Shown: one piece after another, positions 1 to 11,759 of the stretch
Layout: every line of letters starts with the position of its first letter
Numbering within the stretch: position 1 is the first letter of the stretch
DNA from: Cryptomeria japonica
Lineage: Eukaryota; Streptophyta; Pinopsida; Cupressales; Cupressaceae
Assembly: GCF_030272615.1 (NCBI RefSeq)
Contig: NC_081410.1
Location: 222,445,415 to 222,509,414 of the forward strand
DNA: 64,000 nt
Direction: 5' to 3'
Made by a program: the position numbers and the translations under genes
Notes under the pieces: generated by a model
Told to the model about the DNA's origin: nothing
Database searches by the model: none
What the model saw: the letters and a program-made list of their open reading frames with translations, nothing else

Positions 1-421
1 TAGACATTGTTGGTCAAGGTAAAGTTAGGATCAAGTTTCCTAATGGTAAAAATAAAAAGGATTAGTGGTGTGTTGCATATCCTAGATAAAAACAAAATTT
101 ATTATCTATGAGCAAACTGATAGATGTGGGTGTGCAGGTAGTCTTTTCTAATGTAGGATGTAAGATGATTAAGGTTGTAATGGTGATTGCTAGAGGTGTC
201 AGGTTCGGTACTTTGTATAAGCTAGAGGCGTACACTATTGAGTGCAATAGCACTTCTGTAAAAATTAAATTTGTGGATACTTCATTGGAATATTTGAGGG
301 TTTCACCTTCAGCGGATGGACATGGCTTTTGGGTACCTAAGGGTGCTCTTTCTTTTGAAGAAAAACTACCCACAAAGAAGACTATGTTGTTGGCATTCTA
401 CACTCTTATGAGAATAGTTGG
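1..421 (+). pseudogene. copia protease end / pre-integrase region, broken
   Basis: Translation gives the stretch between protease and integrase of copia polyproteins, with the typical LLSMSKLID block near 101-128 and an ARGVRFGTLYKLEA block near 190-230. There is a stop near 63 and a frame change near 390, just before the expected WHxxLGH motif. The reading frame is then cut by the inserted LTR and resumes after 1188. Confidence 0.75.
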
Positions 422-1187
422 TGTTGTCATTGATGGCAACCATCTGGCAACCTTCTGGCACTCATCTGGTAAGCCACCGGTAGTTACCGGCACCAGCATA
501 GACATCTACATACACCGGCAGACACTTCACCGGCAGCAGTAACAATGCATACCGGCACCCCAACCGACAGGGAATAAACTTTTGTCTATTGTATTTAAAT
601 GTAATTATCTTTTGTAAAGCCGACATGGCATATTGTAAAAGTATCATATATATGTATGAGATCTTATAGGTCATTTTGTGTAGAAGGTATGTATGTATGG
701 AAGTATGAAAATTGTGTATAAGGAGATATAGTTGACAGCGAAGGTTTTGGTAATGGAATGAGCTTAAACCGGTACTGAACCTGGCATAGTTGATGCTATT
801 TTAAAGTAGTACATTGTATTGGATTTCATAATCCACTTTTGTAGTCAGTGTGACTCTTATTGAGCAGTGAGCTCTAGGCAGTTAGACTTCCTGTATGTGC
901 AGGCCCCTCATTGTAAGTAATATTTATTCACTGGCCAGTGAGTGAATATTGTGGGTCACAAATCCCACCGAGGTTTTTCCCACACCGGGTTTCCTCATTA
1001 AACATCTTGTGTTATACTGTGTTTTCTATGTTGTCTTTATTGTTCCTATTTACTGCATTAATTCTTATTTACCGGTACCCTGTTTTGGGATGCAAAGTTC
1101 TTTAAAAAGTTTAAATATTCTGTTAACCGGTTAGATACTGATTCACCCCCCCTCTCAGTATCTTTGGGACTATCATTAATCCTAACA
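422..1187 (+). repeat. solo LTR of a second copia family inserted in copia pol
   Basis: This block interrupts an otherwise continuous pol gene. It starts TGTTGTCATTGATGG and ends CATTAATCCTAACA, so it has TG...CA ends. It contains a TATA-like run near 645 and the U5-like motif CCCACCGAGGTTTTTCCCAC near 965. A related arrangement (gagcagtgagctctaggcag here, gagtagtgagttctaggcag there) recurs in reverse orientation at 45.85-45.95 kb, in the LTR of another element in this window. No internal coding region is present. I could not find a convincing 5-bp target duplication, so the ends are approximate. Confidence 0.6.
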
Positions 1188-1188
1188 T

Positions 1189-2360
1189 ATGTTAGGGAGC
1201 CAAAGACTTTTCCACGTTGGAGAAAAGGGTATGAGGACCTTGAAAAACAAAAACCTTGTCGAAGGTTTGAATGATTGTAATTTTGACTTTGATTTCTATG
1301 AGCATTGCATTTATGGAAAACAAAATCGCATTCAGTTTTACTCGGGTTCTCATAGATCTTGTGGTGTTTTGGATCTTATTCATTTCGATGTGTTTGGTCT
1401 TGTAGATGTTCCTTCAATTGGAAAATCCACATATTATGTTTCATTTATTGATGATTTTATTAGGACATGGGTTTACTTTCTAAAGAGTAAATCTGAAGTT
1501 TTAAATCATTTTAAATAATTTAAATCAATGGTTGAGTTGCATAATAGAAATAAAATTAAATGTTTGAGGACTAATAATGGTAGTGAATTTTTCTCTAATG
1601 ATTTTGATAGATTCTGTAAAGATTGTGGCATTAACAGACATAAGACGACTTCGTATTCTCCACAGTAGAATGGAGTTGCAAAAAGAATGAACAGGAAAGT
1701 GGTGGAGAAGGATAGGAGTATGTTGAGTAGTGGTGGTCTAGAATGAAACTTTTGGTCTAAAGTTGTTGTCATTGCTTGCTACCTGATTAACAGGTCTCCT
1801 ACATCAGCTCCTGTTGATAAAAATGCCTATGGAAGCATGGTTAGATCACAAACCTTCATTGAGACATCTTCAATTTTTTGGTTGCAAGGCATATGCACAT
1901 GTGCCAAAGGAGAAGTGAACAAAGTTGGAGAACAAGGTTGTGAAACATATCTTCATCGGTTACAGTTATGGTGTGAAAGGATACAAGCTTTGGGACCCTA
2001 TTGCACAAAAGGTAATTGATAATAGAAGTGTTATTTTTAGAGAAATTAATTATCCTTCTATTACATTGCAAACAGAATAGACTAAATAGGAAGATGTGAT
2101 TCAATTCCCTTCTATGCTTGAAAGAGTTGAATCGAGACCACTTGATAGGCAAGAAGTTGAAGAGAGCTCATCTAGCTCTCAATCTTCAGAAAGACGATGA
2201 AGAACCTCCAACTCAGCTTGTTCGAAGGTCTACAAGACATAGACAACCACCTGAAAGGTATTCACTTGATGATTGGAGATGTATTTTTTCTTTGAGTACT
2301 AGTATGGATGAACCTAGATCTATAGAAGAGGCATTAGGTATGAATGATGCAAAATCCTAG
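1189..2360 (+). pseudogene. copia integrase, catalytically dead
   Basis: Integrase would insert the element cDNA. The frame resumes with an HVGEKGM block and the zinc-site remnant EHCIYGKQ, where the first cysteine of the usual pair is replaced by tyrosine. The first catalytic aspartate survives in LIHFDVFG. The second is N in LRTNNGSEF, where the family has D, and the glutamate is K in NGVAKRMN. Stops lie near 1517, 1666 and 1744. The linker motif RRSTRHRQPPERYS, typical before RT, is at about 2229-2270. Confidence 0.85.
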
Positions 2361-2379
2361 AAAATTACTATGGAATAAG

Positions 2380-3345
2380 AAATGGCAGCTTTGAAAAAGA
2401 ATGATACATGGGATCTTGTACCATTTCCTATAGGACAGAAGACTGTCAGTTGCAAATGGGTGTTCAATAAAAAGATTAGTTCAGATGGAAGCATTGAGAA
2501 GTATAAAGCAAGGTTGGTTGCAAAAGGCTACTCTCGAGTTAAGGGTGTTGATTATGGTGAGATAGTTTCTAATGTTGCAAAAATGGCATCCATTAGATTT
2601 GTTCTTTTTATTGTTGTTGCTTATGATTTAGAGGTTGAGTAAATGGATGTGAAAATTGCTTTCCTTCATGGTGATTTGGAGGATATCTATATGACATAGC
2701 CAAAGCACTATATGGTGAAAGGTAAAAGTAATTTGGTCTGTAAATTGAAGAAATCTTTGTATGGTCTTAAATAGAGTCCTAGGATGTGGTACCAGAAATT
2801 TGATACATACGTGTTGAGTTTAGGATTTGAGCGTTCTAAATCAAATCATTGTGTTTATTATAAATTTGACGATTATCATTTCCTATACATTGTATTTTAT
2901 GTTTGATGATATTTTATTCATTGGTAAAGGGAAATGTATGATTTTAGAACTAAAGTCTCAGTTTGCTGCTAAATTTGAAATGAAAGATCTTGGTGCAGCA
3001 AAACAAATTCTTCAGATGGAAATTAGGAGAGATAGAATGAACAAAAATCTATGGCTAGGCCAGAGTATGTGAATTCAATATTATAGAGGTTCAACATGCA
3101 AGATTGTAGACCATTATGTGTTCCCTTCACAGTTGGAATGAAATTATCTATTTCACATTGTCCTACATATCCATCAGAGATGGAAGACATGTGCAGAGTG
3201 CCTTACCAAAGTGCAGTTGGAAGTTTGATGTATGCTATGGTCTCTACTAGACCAAACATTTCCCATACAGTGGTTTTTCCAAATATATGTCTAATCCTAG
3301 TAGAGTTCATTAGGATGCAATCAAAAAAGTCTTCAGATATTTGAA
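2380..3345 (+). pseudogene. copia reverse transcriptase, broken
   Basis: RT copies element RNA into cDNA. The block opens with MAALKKNDTWDLVP and CKWVFNKK, then KARLVAKGYS, all RT landmarks of copia. The catalytic box reads FMFDDILFIG at about 2894-2923, so the two aspartates remain but the YV of YVDD is changed to MF. In-frame stops lie near 2641, 2698, 2772 and 3070, with frame changes around 2830 and 3090. Not functional. Confidence 0.88.
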
Positions 3346-3880
3346 GGGAACCTCCGAGTATTCTTTGTGTTATCATGGTAATTTGGTTGGAGACATGATT
3401 TCCCTTGAAATTCATGGTTATGTGGATTCAAACTAGGCAAGTGATATTGATAGCAGAAGATCCACCAGTGCTTATTTGTTTACTTTATTTGGTGGTGCAA
3501 TTAGTTGGATGAGTAAGCGACAGGTTGTGGTTGCTTTGTCCACTACAGAAGAAAAGCATATGGAAGACACTCATGCTTGTAAAGAAGCCATTTGGCTTAA
3601 AATACTATGTTCGGATGTTGAAATGAAGCATGGTGCGGTGACAGTTTATTGTGATAGTCAGAGTGTGATCTGCCTAGCTAAGAACCCAACATTTCATGCC
3701 CAGACCAAACACATTGACGTTCAGTATCATTTTATCAGAGATATGGTCAAAGATGGTAGGGTGAAGCTGGTTAAGGTAGAGACTTTGATGAATGTTGTAG
3801 ATTCTTTAACTAAGGTTGTGAATACAGATAAGTTCAAATGGTGTTCGGAGTCTATGGACCTCATGGCCCCTAGCAATTAA
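3346..3880 (+). pseudogene. copia RNase H domain
   Basis: Copia-type RNase H, which removes RNA from the RNA:DNA hybrid. Visible landmarks are YVDSN near 3420, RRSTSAYLFTLFGGAISWMS (3458-3517), LSTTEEKHM, and TVYCDSQSVICLAKNPTFHA near 3643-3702, followed by TKHIDVQYHFIRD. A stop is present near 3435, but the rest (3476-3880) is open and ends at a TAA just before the polypurine tract, as usual for copia. Confidence 0.88.
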
Positions 3881-3923
3881 ATTATTGTGTTGATACTCCC
3901 TTTGCTCTTGCAAGGTGTTCGAC

Positions 3924-3934
3924 AAGTGGGAGAA
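3924..3934 (+). other. polypurine tract
   Basis: AAGTGGGAGAA lies directly before the TG start of the 3' LTR. This is the site from which plus-strand DNA synthesis is primed in LTR elements. Confidence 0.7.
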
Positions 3935-4830
3935 TGTTGGGAAAATGGTGTCTCAACCTTGCATTTACTTGAGGTTACTATTTATAGTAAGTTTTCATTT
4001 GAGCACAAAATGGTGTGAAATTATCCCCAAAGCTTTTGGTTGGCTAGATGAGCATGTCAGTAAATTTTCGTCGCATGATCATAGCGAGTTTTGAAGATAT
4101 TAAATTTTCTATTTTTGGAAAGTGCAATGAAAAGTTTAAAACTAATTTTGAGGACTTTAGAGGCTCAGAAATGCCCTAAAAAGTGGGCATAAATGGTGTA
4201 GCGGTTTGCAAGATGATATAGCACTTCGTGAGCTTTTCGGCGCTTCAAATAGTTCATTAAATGGCCTCCAAAAGTTTGGGCTCCTGAAATAGGAAATATA
4301 AATTACATAGGACACATAAATGAGTTGTAAAAGGGGGGAACATGTGTTGATGTGTGTTTTGACACATCATGGGGCATCTAGAATGGAGATAAGGTCCACT
4401 CTACTTTATTGGGTGGTTTTAACCCATGGTTTTGTAATATCGTTTGATGGTTTCTTGTATTGTATATCCTATATATGAGTTGCATGAGATAGAGGTTGTG
4501 TGTAAGAGTCTTATGGCTATTGGGTTACCTCTAAATCTCTTATTAGTGGTACTCCTATGAAGAACTTTCTCTGCAAGTATATTGTAATATGTCATTGATT
4601 GTTGAATAATATATTGAGTTGTTTTTGGAGTGTGGGGTTTTTCTCCCAAAAGGGTTTTCCCCATGTAAATCACTTTGTTGTTGTGTTGTGGTATGCATGA
4701 TATTTTTTTTATTTCTATTAAGTTTTTGTAACTGCTGTAACGATCTATACAAGTTTTTGTAGTACCCTCCTCTCAAGGTTAGTGTAGGAAGTTGTTCTGC
4801 TACTTAACTTCTTTACAAAACTGACTAACA
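3935..4830 (+). repeat. 3' LTR of the copia element
   Basis: The LTR starts TGTTGGGAAAATGG right after the polypurine tract and ends CTGACTAACA, giving about 896 bp with TG...CA ends. The U5-like part near 4640-4665 contains TTTTCTCCCAAAAGGGTTTT. The partner LTR is outside the window, so the target duplication cannot be checked; the five bases after it are TCAAA. Confidence 0.75.
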
Positions 4831-7800
4831 TCAAAGCTCTATAACCACAACATACCTTCAATATTTGTCATCAAGAACACCCTCAAACTATTTCCACGTG
4901 TCCATACATCATCTACATACCCTATGTTGTCATAGGATCACCACAACCTTTCACACAATCTTATTGTCACTGCACAAGCCAATGTGTTTTCAACAGAGCA
5001 TCATATGAATATCAAAAAACTAAAGATGACAATCAGCATACATCAACCACACAATAATCTAAAATATGCCTTCCACATTTCGAACCAAGACACAAGATTA
5101 AAATAGTCATCTCGGTATATAGAATATCCACATAGTCCTGAAAGCACCTTATTTTTCATCATAGACATTTACCAACATATTGTATTCAACATACATCTCT
5201 GCACTGAATCTGGATCATTCGTACTTCAGAACCAATTACCAAAAACTCTGGAATTCTCATCAAGCAGCCTATTATATAAATAGATTTGACCATATACCAA
5301 TCTCTGGTATAGTAATGTAACCCCTCTATCAAACCTCGATCCTTAACTTAATCATTCAAACAATATTATACTTAGTATTGTACTCAAACATATCCAGACC
5401 AACCATATCAAATTTGGACCAACAAGTTTGACATTAGTGACAACATAAACTCCTATGTGCAACAATGTTTCTCCCAAACCATCATATCATCTATTATTGA
5501 ATTTATATGTATCATCTTATAATTGGAGGTCACTCCCTCAAAGTAGTCTACCATATTTGTGATTTTTGTAAATATTTGCGAGAAATATCATATGTTCACA
5601 CTCCTTCCAAAATGAATACCCCAAATGTTGAAATATTTGATGGATTGAATGCAAGTTGCTTGTAAAAGTTCCTAAAGTAATTGTGAGTAGGTGGAGTGGA
5701 AGGAGGATAAAACATTGCATTTCATCTAGTGCTTAGTATTTAAAATCATTTTAATAGGTTGCACTCTATGCTTGGCCTCTATTTCATATCATTCTTACAC
5801 TTTAAACATTTGTATACCTCCCTTTTGGAGAAGTTATGAACTATTTTCATGATTTCAATGGTTTGTGAACCATCTAAAATCCTAAAATACTTCCTCATTC
5901 TTTTTCTTTCACCTTGTTGACACTTCAAAGAATTTACAAAATTGTCAATATTGATGAATATAGTTGAGCTTCAATCTTCTCATCAACTTGTCAAGAGTGT
6001 AACTCTAACCTTTTGGACAATTTTAATGGTCTACAAAACATAGAAAATAAAGACATACACTTGATTTATTTCACCCTTCTTCATCCCCGGCACCAACATG
6101 TCAAATTTAGAGGTTGCAAGACACTAAGATGCATTAATAGTGTTTTGGACCTTCTAAGAGGGTAGGCATTTTTTATTATGGAAAGGTAGGAGTTTCAAAC
6201 TATCGAGGGGTAGGAAGAACTCATTTCATATTCCAAGAATTAGGCACTAGGGAATTAGGTAATTGAGGGTGAGTTTTAAGTCGTGTTCAAGGAGATGTGA
6301 GACGGGGGAAAGTCAACAAGGGAACCCTAACAAATAAAACGCTTTCAAGATGTTAGACTTACAGAGATTGAGTGGGGCTTAACTTAGTACCAAGTCAAGA
6401 ATGTGGTTGAAAGTCTAACTTGAATGGGTTAGATAGAGTACTCAACAAAGTATTAGAATTTGAGGCTTGATGGAAAGGGGTACCTGATTATGAGAAGGCT
6501 AAAAGTCTAACCTTGCAAGACAATAATTTTTTTGGAGTGCAAGGTGTCAAAGTTTGGGAAAAAGAGATGAAGTTGAATGGGTACAGAGAGATGGGATACA
6601 TAATAAAGTATAGAATTTTGGTAGATGCAAAGAACTTATTAGGTTTTGGGGCTTGGGAATGAAAATAAAAAGGTAATGAGCGATGGGAAACACTAAAACT
6701 CTAACAAAACAGAAATTAGACAAACTATTTGACAATGACTTAAGTAGTTTATTAGGATCACTACTGAAGGTATGTAGGTATGAAAAACCCCAAAATTTTG
6801 AAAGGCCAACAAACACACAAAACATTAAGGAAAACACTAGAAACAACTCAAACTTAGACCTTTATAGATTTTTATATAGATTTCGACACCTAGTGGAACC
6901 ATTTATGATGTCTCAGATTAATTATAAATAATGAATGGATAAGGTAAAAAGCACAACAAAAAAAAGCATAAAGTGCCTAAAAATAGGGTGCCAACAAACC
7001 ATATGAACATTTAACTTTAACTTCCTCACATTAAATATGTAGTGTCAAAATATTTATAATCAAACATTTCACCAATCACAATAATTTGTTCACTTCAAAT
7101 TAGATATAATGGGATGTGACAATGGGAGAGATGAGAGATAACAGCCTATCATTATCATTATCTCGGATTTGGAATATTATTGTAATAGAATTTATAAGGG
7201 AAGTTGCAATTGATGAGTTACACAATCATTATCATCAATAAACTTAACCATCTCTCTAAGACCGGCGATTTTCACATTAGTTGGCCACTACATTACGAAG
7301 CACATGATGGGTTGGGTCCATATTAGTTGGTCACTCCATTATGGAGTGCTAGACTTAGGAATTTATGTCCACCTTTTCATGGGTCAAAGATGTAATATTT
7401 ATGAGGTTTGTCTTGAGTGAATTCAATAATTTAGCTGTGGAGGCATTGAATTTTTTCCAAGACCATGGTTTTTTTGGTTGTTGGTTTTGGGAAGCTACTC
7501 ACAATTTTCTCTCATTGTTTCTCCCTAAATCAAATGCACAAATTAGAGTTTTTGCTATGTTGTGCAAGTCAAGTACTAGTATGCTTCCAAATTATTGTTG
7601 AACTCAAGAATTGGAGTGTATTATATAAAAATATTAATTGGAGTGAATTATATAAAAATGTTTATCTAATCAATACAAGCTCAAGGATCTCTTTGGTGGT
7701 GGATTTTATTCCAAAAAGAATTTCTCCACATATATTTTAGTGGTGAATCTTTAATGACTTTTTTTATTATAATTTTTTTATATGTTTGTATATGATTTCC

Positions 7801-8267
7801 TTATCAATTTAATAGTTAATAACATGAATATTTGATCAAATATTCATTTTTTTATACTTTCATTATAGTAGCTAACCATGTTTCCCAATACATTTTCCAT
7901 TTATTTGAGCGTTAATACTCTTCATTGATCGGTCCATAAAATTAATCTACTCTTCAACTACATGCTATAGTGCCTTGATCTTCTCCCCCTGATTAGAAGT
8001 GTAACTTATGATTAACTCTAGTAAGATGTGATTTCTTCTTTACCTTTTTCTACATCCCCTTCTTCATGAAATATAACTTATAACAACTTATAACCTTCTA
8101 AAATTAAAATTAGTGGTTTTGTGATTTGATTTTTAAAAGTTACCTTGTCATTGTGGGGTAGTAATTTTGCATAAGAAAGTATGTTGCAAGCATGGTTTGG
8201 ATATGTGAAATGTTAGAGGAGAGATAAAAGGAAGGGAATTGATTGCCATGAAAGAGTACTTATGAGA
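4831..8267. other. AT-rich intergenic DNA, no gene seen
   Basis: Only short, low-complexity open frames occur here (for example 6547-6846 minus and 7365-7740 plus). None has a recognisable motif, a codon bias unlike its surroundings or plausible splice partners. A pair of diverged 'attagttgg(c/t)cac(t)cattat' phrases lies near 7277-7345. I see no other structure. Confidence 0.6.
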
Positions 8268-8512
8268 GACAACTTGCATTTGTTTCCATTATTGCTTGAG
8301 TAAAGGTAATATAACAATCTTTATGATGTATTAATTATATTTTTGATATTGAGAAAACTAACACATGATAATAAACTAAGAAGATTCATTGTACAACCTA
8401 TAGAACATAGACATCTTGCACTTGTTTCCATTGCTTAAGTAAAGGTAATTTTTTACATTGAGAAAACCAACATATGGTAATAAACTAAGAAGAAACATTG
8501 TACAACCTAAAT
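8268..8512. repeat. two-copy tandem duplication, about 110-140 bp
   Basis: A block with GCATTTGTTTCCATT, GAGTAAAGGTAAT, ATTGAGAAAAC, GTAATAAACTAAGAAG and CATTGTACAACCTA-type phrases occurs at about 8276-8402 and again at about 8418-8512, in the same order and orientation, with small indels. Confidence 0.65.
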
Positions 8513-8972
8513 AATGTAACTAAACCACCATAATGTCATATCCTTTTGCTGCAATTGACAAAATTTGAACTACTAACCATATTGGAGCAACCAATGCATT
8601 TCTTTCTAATTCATGAACTATTGATATAGAGACACAAAACAAAACAAAACAAGATGCGCATGGTTAAACTCATAGAAAGAAAAGAAAGAGAATGTAATAT
8701 GAATTCACAATGAGGTCGTTAGAAAGAAGTATAGGTTATTTAAATTGCATTGAGATGTAACATAAAAATAGATTAGAAGCTACATATATCACATATGCAT
8801 TTATCGACAAAAAAAATGATAATATCTAAAAAATTCAATAAATAAATGTAATTTTATAATAAATATTTGATAATTATTTTTTAACACCTTAAAAAAATAA
8901 GAATTATCTTTCCCACACATTTTTGAAATAAAAAAATGGTGAATAAAAAGAAAAGAAACCCCTACTATAATA

Positions 8973-9099
8973 CTCTCAAAATTACCTTTAACTCTATCAT
9001 TTATGAGCATAGTGGTCCCAAAATTATGTCTTGGATCTCATCATTTATGAGAATAATACTCCCAAAATTACCTTGAATCTGATCATTTATGAAATGCAC
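8973..9099. repeat. three-copy tandem repeat, about 43 bp unit
   Basis: Three successive units carry 'cccaaaatta' followed by 'atcatttatga'. Units start near 8973, 9017 and 9061 and are diverged by several substitutions each. Confidence 0.7.
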
Positions 9100-9820
9100 T
9101 GTTGAATACCCCACCCATTTCAATAATTTGACAAAGATTCATATTCTTCAAGTACTTGGTCATCCAAATTTTTAATTGGGCACTTGAAAAAGCTACCTAC
9201 TGCAATTAAACATGAAAATGACGAATCTTCACTAATTAATCAAGTGGCATGTTCATTAAGACGATAATCTGATCTTTAACTGCACACTTCACATGCAAGC
9301 AACTCGGTGGGAAAACAAATTTACGGTTAACATGATTGAGGACCCACTATTGCCAAGGTGACGAAGCAGTGTCTTTTAGCCTCTCTACAATTAGATTAGC
9401 CATTGACAGGCAACACTATGGGTAGCAAGGCTCGGGAAATCCCTTCTGCAATTATATGAACGCTGATGGTCGTCAAGATCGCTCACTTCTGGTAGGCCAT
9501 CATGATTACATTGATATATCCACTAGTGCACAATTCACTGCCCAGCCTTTTCGTCAACCAAGGTTCTATCTGTAAGCATCCGAGATATAGCAATGGTTAC
9601 AATTTGGAAACCTAGAAGAGGCTCACCAATTTAAAAATTTTAAGAATGGATAAAACCCAAAACAATCAAAGAGAATGAATAAGAAGTAACATTGGCGGTT
9701 GTTAAAGGCAGAATATTGCTACTCTTTAACGAAATTATCTAAACTAATGGATTGAATCTTCTTTCAGTTTTTTAACTCCTTAAATCTTCACATCTTCACA
9801 TGGACGAGATATTCAAAAGA

Positions 9821-9998
9821 TCAACTGTGTATGTGTGTATGTTTTTATATCGACATTTCAGATCACTCTCAACTGTATGTTTTTATATCGACATTTCAGA
9901 TCACTCTCAACTGTGTATGTGTATGTTTCTATATCGACATTTCAGATCACTCTCAACTGTGTATGTGTATGTTTCTATATCGACATTTCATATCACAC
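9821..9998. repeat. four-copy minisatellite, 40-46 bp unit
   Basis: The phrase TATATCGACATTTCAGATCA recurs four times (the last reads CATATCA), joined by CTCTCAACTGTGTATGTGT-type spacers of slightly different length. Open frames at 9800-10036 arise only from this repeat and are not genes. Confidence 0.9.
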
Positions 9999-10019
9999 TC
10001 TGTGATCCATCCTTATCGG

Positions 10020-11759
10020 AAATAAGATATTGTTAACTTACTGTATAGTCATTACAGCCACCTGAATAACAGGACAGGTTAGAGTATACAGAGTATACAT
10101 GAGATTTATTTTTGGGCAACTATTGTATTAGTTTTACTGGCAATAACAAAGATGTTAATATATGAAAGGATCCCATGAGAGGAAGTGGGTTGTAAATTCC
10201 GAATGTAGGGGAAACAATGAGAAGTCTATAAACTTAACATATTTCATTTCCACCAGAGTAGTCATCTGAATATGTGTAATTTTAGGACTTTTTGTTATTG
10301 TTGATCAGAGAAAGGTTGCAGACAGTGAATCTGTGTAAATGTCGATCTTGAGAAGATGCCACTGACTAGCATTATTGATGACTAAATCGAACAGAAACCA
10401 TCTTCTTTAAAGATGTCAGTGAACGCATGCTGTGAGATGATTGATCATACATGTTCAACAAGTCCTCTTTTGACAAACCCATCAATTTCCACCCTCAAAC
10501 AAGCTTTTAGGCTGAATAACAAGCTTTGAAAGGAAGCATCGTGGTTTTGGCACATACCATACCAGGTGTTTAACAATACACAAACACCAAAACGTTTAGA
10601 GAAATGCAATTACAACAGAACTGGTTTCCTGTTCCTAGAAAATTATGTATATAACTGCATCATTACAAAGAGAATAAAATTCACAGGATATTTAAATCCC
10701 TAAAAGAGGATCATTAAATTTATCATCTAACAAAAATTAGAACAGAAACCAATTATGACATATCCAAACCTGTAATTATTTTTGGCATATTTAATATCGA
10801 AGGATTGACAAAATGCATTTGAAAAAAGCTTACTAGTCATCAAAAAGAGAAGGGAATTTGAATTTCCTTATTTTTTTAAACAAGGCATTTGGTATTTGGT
10901 GTGATTCATATAAGTACATTTACAACTTGAATTTTAAAATAAAGTTTAATTACCAATCTTGTGATTCGTGCTTGTAACTAAAGCAAAAGCTAAATTCTCT
11001 ATAATTGTAGCTTATGTAGTCTGCAACATATTTGGTTTTTACAGATAAATTTGTCTTTTTCAACAAAAAAATTACTATGGCCTGCAGTCAAAAATTTGAA
11101 CATGACAGAAAAGGTTGCAATTTCAAGTAGAGAGAAAAACTGTGTTTTTATATCACTGAGATGTGGAACCAAAAAACTGAAGACATTGTCTATAAACATT
11201 GAATTACTACCTCCAACCAAAAAACTCAACTCACTCAACAAAACTGTATAAAAGATACATCTACCGATTGAAAATTATGAAAATGAATCATATTTGTCAG
11301 TAATCCTGCACACGCAGTCAGAGTCTCAACATGCTTTGCTGGTCTAAACTGGTTCATTAGTGTATTAAACTGTTGTGTCTACTGCAACTCTGAAGTTTTT
11401 GGATTAGACTCTTCGCCGCAACAAATCCTGCCGTTTCATTACTTGTGCTGCTAGATTTTTCAGACACTGCCAGGTTCTGTTGGCCATATGACCAGTAAGT
11501 TGATGATGCTGTCCGCAACTTTATACAAAAGATATCACTCCGTTGAGACTGTCATTGATAAGGGTAACAGAAGTGGAAAGTGAAACCACTTCTCAAAAAT
11601 GTGGCCTAGTCATTTTTATGTATTTCAGAAGTTTAATTTGCATAAAACTGTCAAAATGGTAGTTAGCACAGAATCGTCTTTCACTTTAAACACAAACTAA
11701 TTAGAGCATAAAAGTCACCTCCCGTATCACTCATCCAGCCAAAAATCCTGCACAATCAA
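10020..11759. other. intergenic DNA downstream of the HHO gene
   Basis: No coding pattern recognised on either strand. The part next to 11759 must include the 3' UTR and poly(A) site of the minus-strand HHO gene, but I could not pick one AATAAA-like signal with confidence. The small open frames at 10999-11251 overlap on opposite strands and look random. Confidence 0.5.

Larger units (their letters stand above)
1..4830 (+). mobile_element. Ty1/copia retrotransposon, 3' part, decayed
   Basis: Reading left to right, the domains come in copia order: end of protease/pre-integrase, integrase, reverse transcriptase, RNase H, polypurine tract and 3' LTR. The gag end and 5' LTR lie outside the window. 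The coding region carries many stops and frameshifts, and a foreign LTR sits at 422-1187, so the copy is dead. The order integrase-RT-RNase H separates copia from gypsy. Confidence 0.9.

Noticed and set aside
9800-10036. 78-codon plus-strand frame with repeated FYIDISDHSQL phrases
   Set aside because: The protein repeat is only the translated minisatellite.
11051-11251. Small plus-strand gene downstream of HHO
   Set aside because: An opposite-strand frame of equal length covers the same bases; neither has motifs.
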